A model generated the notes under the pieces. It was not told the DNA's origin and searched no databases. It worked only from the letters and a program-made list of their open reading frames with translations. A stretch of DNA of 64,000 nt from Phoronis australis (taxonomy: Eukaryota; Phoronida; Phoronidae), in assembly GCA_002633005.1 (NCBI GenBank), contig NMRA01000001.1:4744184-4808183 (forward strand). Reading direction: 5' to 3'. Both the position numbers and the translations under genes were made by a program. Within the stretch, counting starts at the first letter, position 1. Every line of letters begins with the position of its first letter. Shown piece by piece: positions 39,101-45,100 of the stretch.

Positions 39101-42100
39101 CACGCTGGAACAGATCAAGAACTGGGTCACTGTATGTCTGATTGTAGTAACTCGCCTGCGATGTTATTTCACTATTCACATAATTTGTTCATGCTTTATC
39201 GTAGTAATTGTTTCGGCATTTGACTTTTACATACTCTCATATGCTTTATAATATATGGGTACATATTGCTGTTCGGAATTTCCGTGACGGATTTCCATAA
39301 AATTTGGTGTATAGCTTTCTATTAAAGAAGCAATGACATGTCCCCGTTTTTCGCACAGATTGTATGTTTTTGCACCATCTAGTGGCCATTTTTACGAATG
39401 ACACAAATAAGCAACCCTAAAAGCACACCATTTGCGATGCACTCGTGGGTGCATTTCAACACTCCGCGTTGCTCTTGTGGCAGTAGATATCAGATTTACA
39501 ATAAATACAGAATGGTCTTCATATGCTTTATATTAGACAGGATTATTTGACAACGTGAATGCTTTATTCCAACGGCATTTCTTTTTTTATGCACCTACAT
39601 ATTTATATGTGGTCGCATATTGCCGTCATCTCTGTCTGGGCGTCCGGCGTCCGTGACTGTATCTCCTAAACCCTTTGCAGGATCATATTAAAATTTGGCA
39701 GGTGTGTTCATATGTGGTATACGACAGAGGGCGACTAGTTTCGGACCGACCCGAATACCGCTGTGCCCCCTAGTGGCAATTTTATTTTTTTACGTTTGCC
39801 TCTGTATCTTCAAAAGTCTTCAGCCGATTGTCATGAAATTTAGTACATAGGCATCTATTAATGAGTTGACACTATCCTCTCGTTTTCGGATTGCTTCGAT
39901 GGATTTTGCGCCATCTAGTGGCCATTTTTACTATTTTCGAGTTGATTTTTTGGCGTCCGCCCCTCTAACTACCAAACCACTCTAAGGATGATTGTGAAAA
40001 TTGGCGTGTATGGTCTTAGTATGAAGAAGACAGTTGACGATGATTTTCCGATGACTTCGACTACTGTGGCGTCACCTAGTGGCAGTTTTGTTTGTTTTTG
40101 CGCCCATGGCTGTATCTCCTAAACGCTCCACAGTATCTTTATTAAATTTAGCAAACGTATTTATATAAAGTTGACAGCAGATGACGACTTTTGAACAGAT
40201 CGATCTATTGGTGTGCCACCTAGTGGCAATTTTAGTTTTTTACATTTATTGCTGTATCTTCAAAGGTACTCAACAGATTTCCACAAAATTTGGCACATAG
40301 ACATCTAGCCATTCATCTTCGGAATGATTCAAGGTTTTTTGCACCACCTAGTGGCCATTTTTGTTGTTTTTGAGTCTGTTTTGTGGCGTTCGTCCCTCTG
40401 TCAACCAAACCACTCTAAGGATGATTGTGAAAGTTGGCATGTATGTTCTTTCTATGAAGGGGACGGTTGCCGATGATTTTCTGATGACTTCGACTACTGT
40501 GGTGCCTCCTAGTGGCAATTTGTTTTTTTTTTGGCACCCATACCTGTATCTCCTAAGCCCTCGGCAGGATCTTTATTAAATTTAGCACGTGAATTTATTT
40601 TAAGTTAGTAAGAGAAGATGACGACTTTTAGACGGATCCGAGGAACACTGTGCCCCCTAGTGGCAATTTCGTTTATTTTGTTGTCCTCTGTTTCTCTGAA
40701 GTATCTCGGCAAATTTTAATTAAAGTTAACTTGGTAAATGGCTTTCTTTTAAAGAAACGACGACATTTGTTTGGTTTTCAGACGGATTCAACGTATTTTG
40801 CACCATCTAGTGGCCATTTTAATGATACAAATAAACAACCCTAAAAGCACACCATTTGCGATGCATTCGTGGGCGCATTTCAACGCTCCATGNCAGGATC
40901 TTTATTAAATTTAGCACGTGAGTTGATTTTAAGTTAGTAAGAGAAGATGACGACTTTTAGACGGATCCGAGGAACACTGTGCCCCCTAGTGGCAATTTCG
41001 TTTATTTTGTTCTCTGTTTCTCTGAAGTTCCTCGGCAAATTTTAATTAAAGTTAACTTGGTAAATGGCTTTCTTTTAAAGAAACGATGACATTTGTTTGG
41101 TTTTCAGACGGTTTCGACGTATTTTGCACCATCTAGTGGCCGTTTTAATGATACAAATAAACAACCCTAAAAGCACACCATTTGCGATGCATTCGTGGGC
41201 GCATTTCAACGCTCCATGTTGCTCTTGTTTTAATTCATGTTGTATATCATCTCTGTCATCCAAAATCTGTACGCAGTCTAGTGTATGAAGTTGAAAACAT
41301 GTACACCTGAAAGGCTTCATGGAGTGCAACGTCCTTCAGTGGATGACCATTTTTGTTAACTTCACCAGTGTGCTCAGTTTTCCTGACTGTTGATTGACAT
41401 ATTCTGACCAGTCCCTTGGTGGAAGTGACTGTTAAATCACCTGTCATTACTTGTCTTACAGGAGTACTGGTGGGCAGTGGCTCTAATGATCATTGCCTTC
41501 ATTCTTCTCATGGCGCTCTTCATCAAGGTTTGTGCTGTGCACACACCCAGCAGTAACCCCAACAAGAAACCGGCCCGCAAACTGAGCGCTCCTCACCGAC
41601 GAGCTGGGCCCTCTGGTCAACAAGGGGCACCACCACAATCTCGGGTGAGCCATATGAATACACAGTGTCAACTCTTTTGCAGCTGTGCATGTTGAAATAT
41701 CATAGTTGTCATTAGTAGTTAAGTGTTTATCACTTAGTAATGATGCATGTTTATGATCAGCTCGGTCTTTCCGAACTGTTCTAATCTGTTCGGTGTTTCT
41801 CTTCCATTCTAATCTGCCCATTTACAGTTAAGTTGAGGTGTTTTATGATTAGTTGTTTGAGTTGTATTAGTATACCGTAAGTATTTGCACTTCCTCTCCC
41901 ACTACACTTCTCCCACTTCGCCTCCTCTCCCGCTGCGCCTCCTCTCCCGCTGCACTTCCTCTCCCGCTGCGCCTCCTCTCCCACTGCACTTCCTCTCCCG
42001 CTGCGCCTCCTCTCCCGCTGCGCTTCCTCTCCCNNNNNNNNNNNNNNNNNNNNNNNNNNNNNNNNNNNNNNNNNNNNNNNNNNNNNNNNNNNNNNNNNNN

Positions 42101-45100
42101 NNNNNNNNNNNNNNNNNNNNNNNNNNNNNNNNNNNNNNNNNNNNNNNNNNNNNNNNNNNNNNNNNNNNNNNNNNNNNNNNNNNNNNNNNNNNNNNNNCCC
42201 GCTGCACTTCCTCTCCCACTGCACTTCCTCTCCCGCTGCACTTCCTCTCCCGCTGCGCTTCCTCTCCCGCTGCACTTCCTCTCCCACTGCACTTCCTCTC
42301 CCGCTGCACTTCCTCTCCCGCTGCACTTGTTCCACTACACTTCTCCCACTGCTGTTCCTCCCACACAGCACTTCTTCTCCCACTGCACTTCCTCTCTTAC
42401 TACACTTCTGTTTCAGCGTGCAACTGCCAAGTCTCAGGCTCAGTCTACACGCATTTAAGCTCAGGTTCTTTTTACCTTTCACTTGTTATGTTTCTATTAA
42501 TATTTTGCTGTTTTTCGTGTTATCTGTTTTGTTGCGATTTTGAATGTTTAATAGGTAGATGAAATTGCGTATGATTTAGTCCACAAATATATTGAAATGT
42601 TTTTTACCACTTGATAGGGCATTGTGTTTATGCCATGTGCTTAAGGTTTAATTATGCACCTGTCCTATTATCAGGGCTTGGAATTTTCCACGGAAACGCG
42701 GATTTCTGCTTTTTTCAAATGTTCTTTCCGCGTATTTTATTATATTTCCACAAATAAAAAAAATCGGATTTGATATAAAATTTCTGCGGCAAATGTCTTT
42801 CTTACCGCCACGTTGCCGACGACTTTCAGCTCGAAAGGCGGAAGTTACTCTTCATGTTTCGGAGGAACGTAAATTGTCAACATTGCCGGGGCATCTGGGA
42901 TAGCATGGTGGATTTCCTCAATGGCGGCTCGTGTGATTGTAAACCGCGGTGACAAATACTACGACTCTGTAGCCAAAAAATGCTTGTAGGTGGGAGGGTG
43001 GGAGTGGCAGATGAGCTAAGACAGACGCAGACGCATGCTCCCGGAGGTGGTACCGTTTTTTTTTTTTTAGTCCTCTCGATTTAGGTCGGCAAAAGGTCCA
43101 CACCGACTTTTTCAAGGCTGGCTGCGCATGTTTCGGGCCGTAAAAATTTCCGCGTTTTTCGCTATTGGTCATTCCAAGCCCTGTATTATGTGATGTGCCC
43201 GAGTTCTTATTATAGACCCCTCCTAGTGTGGAGTGGTGCTATTTGCCTGACTCTCAGTCTGCCGCTCTTGTCCGGTGTTAACTCAGATCTTGCTTGCCAA
43301 GTATTGGCCTGTCTGCGGCCATATCCAATCACTTTGGGCAACTCTCATTTCTGTTGCTATGGTAACAAGTTTGACTCTTAATGATCTCACTGTTAACTGA
43401 ACATATTATCTAACATTATTTAATTATGTCATGTAGGCATATTATACTGGTCATATGATTTTGAACGCACAAACCAGGGATCTGTATCGTGAAAGTGGTC
43501 TTGCGTTCTCACTCCTCAATTGCTGAAAAAAGGTTAAGGCGAGTATTCATGAGAACACCACTGTTCAGAAGAAAATGAATTAGTAAGACTGGGGATGAAG
43601 TTGCCACCGGAGACCTGAAGTTTCCACTGCCAACCTGAAATCGCCTAATCCAAATCTGATGCTCCATGGAATCTATTTATTGATGCTTAAATCTGAAGCC
43701 CACATAATAGTTACATATTGACTGATGTTAATAGTTATGTACTGCTTCGCTGCAAACTTTATTCAGTTTTTGGCCTTGGATATAAAGCGCACGACCTGTC
43801 ATAGTTCTGCGGGACAGGATGCTCCTTCAATTGACAGTTTACTACTTGTTGAAAATGACATGTCATCCGAAAAAATGTTGACTGTTGCAGCTTTCTGGTG
43901 AGGATAAAAGCGCACTTGTGAACTAACTTATGATCTCAAAACTTGTATTGTTTAGAGTTCAAGAGATGTTCTCGATGATAATGTCCCTATGATAATGTCC
44001 CTGTGTACACACTTAAAGCTACATCTAGAACTCAGTGTCTAAATGAGTAATGAATAACATTCAGTCAGACAACCTCTAGCCATATTCCTCTCGGTACTCG
44101 AAAGGATGATACCTTTGGGGCCTTGCCTGTCGAATGCAAGTTGTTGGGTTTCTGTTTGCACCTGTGATTTACTATACGGGCTCCTGTTATGCTCAGAAAT
44201 CACTTTTAAACTGAGTAAGTTACAAGATAGGGCTCGCTAGTTTTATAGTGGTTGGTGTTTTTGACATGATTGTGGAAAGCAGGGTGCATTGGGACTCGGA
44301 GAGATCTACGTACTGGGTGTATCGGCGGGATGCATTGGGACTTACGATCCTAGATACTGGGTGTACATTTGAGGTGAATTAGGACTTGCAATGTTAGGTA
44401 TTTGGTGTATGTCATGTGGGATGCATTGGGACTTGGAGACCTAGGTACTGGGTGTATCGGTGGGATGCATTGGGACTTGGATACCTAGGTAATGGGTGTA
44501 TATGTGGGATGCATTGTGACTTGGATACCTAGGTAATGGGTGTATATGTTCGGTGAATTGACCTATCGCAAGCTCCGCCCCCTTGCAAAAAGTCGACAAC
44601 AAACAATAAAAAATATGTTGTTTGTTGGGTAAAATGGCGGCTTGGAAACAAAGGTGTGTCAAGAATGCTGTGTTCTGATTGGTCAGTTAAGCCGTCACTC
44701 AAAATCCTGGCGATAAGTCAGTTGGGACTAAGAGATTAGGTACCAGGCGTATGTGGAGTGCGTTGGAACTTAGTAACGTAGGTACTGGGTGTATGTGTGG
44801 TATGCATTGGGACTTAAAGACCTAGGTACTGGGTGTATTTGTTAACTTGTCATTTGGTGCTTCTGCCTATTAGCCATGTAATTCTTATTTCCAGTCCAAT
44901 GTTGTTCATGTTAAAGAAAGCGGACCCCTGTAATACGTCACGGTATACAAGATGGTGGAGTCACTGTGCTCTTTTAACAAAAATACAACTCTGGACTACA
45001 GTAACCGTAGCCAAACATTCTGCTTTGTAATCAAACTTATGCAGTCCAACTTTTGCATTTGTTAAATTTGTTATTTTATCCTTGCTAAGTTGCACATTTT

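Noticed and set aside
41781-42562. Long open frames on both strands (up to 233 codons, [11 protein letters not shown]-type)
   Set aside because: They arise from a stop-free 17-base minisatellite and an N run; no start context or domain.
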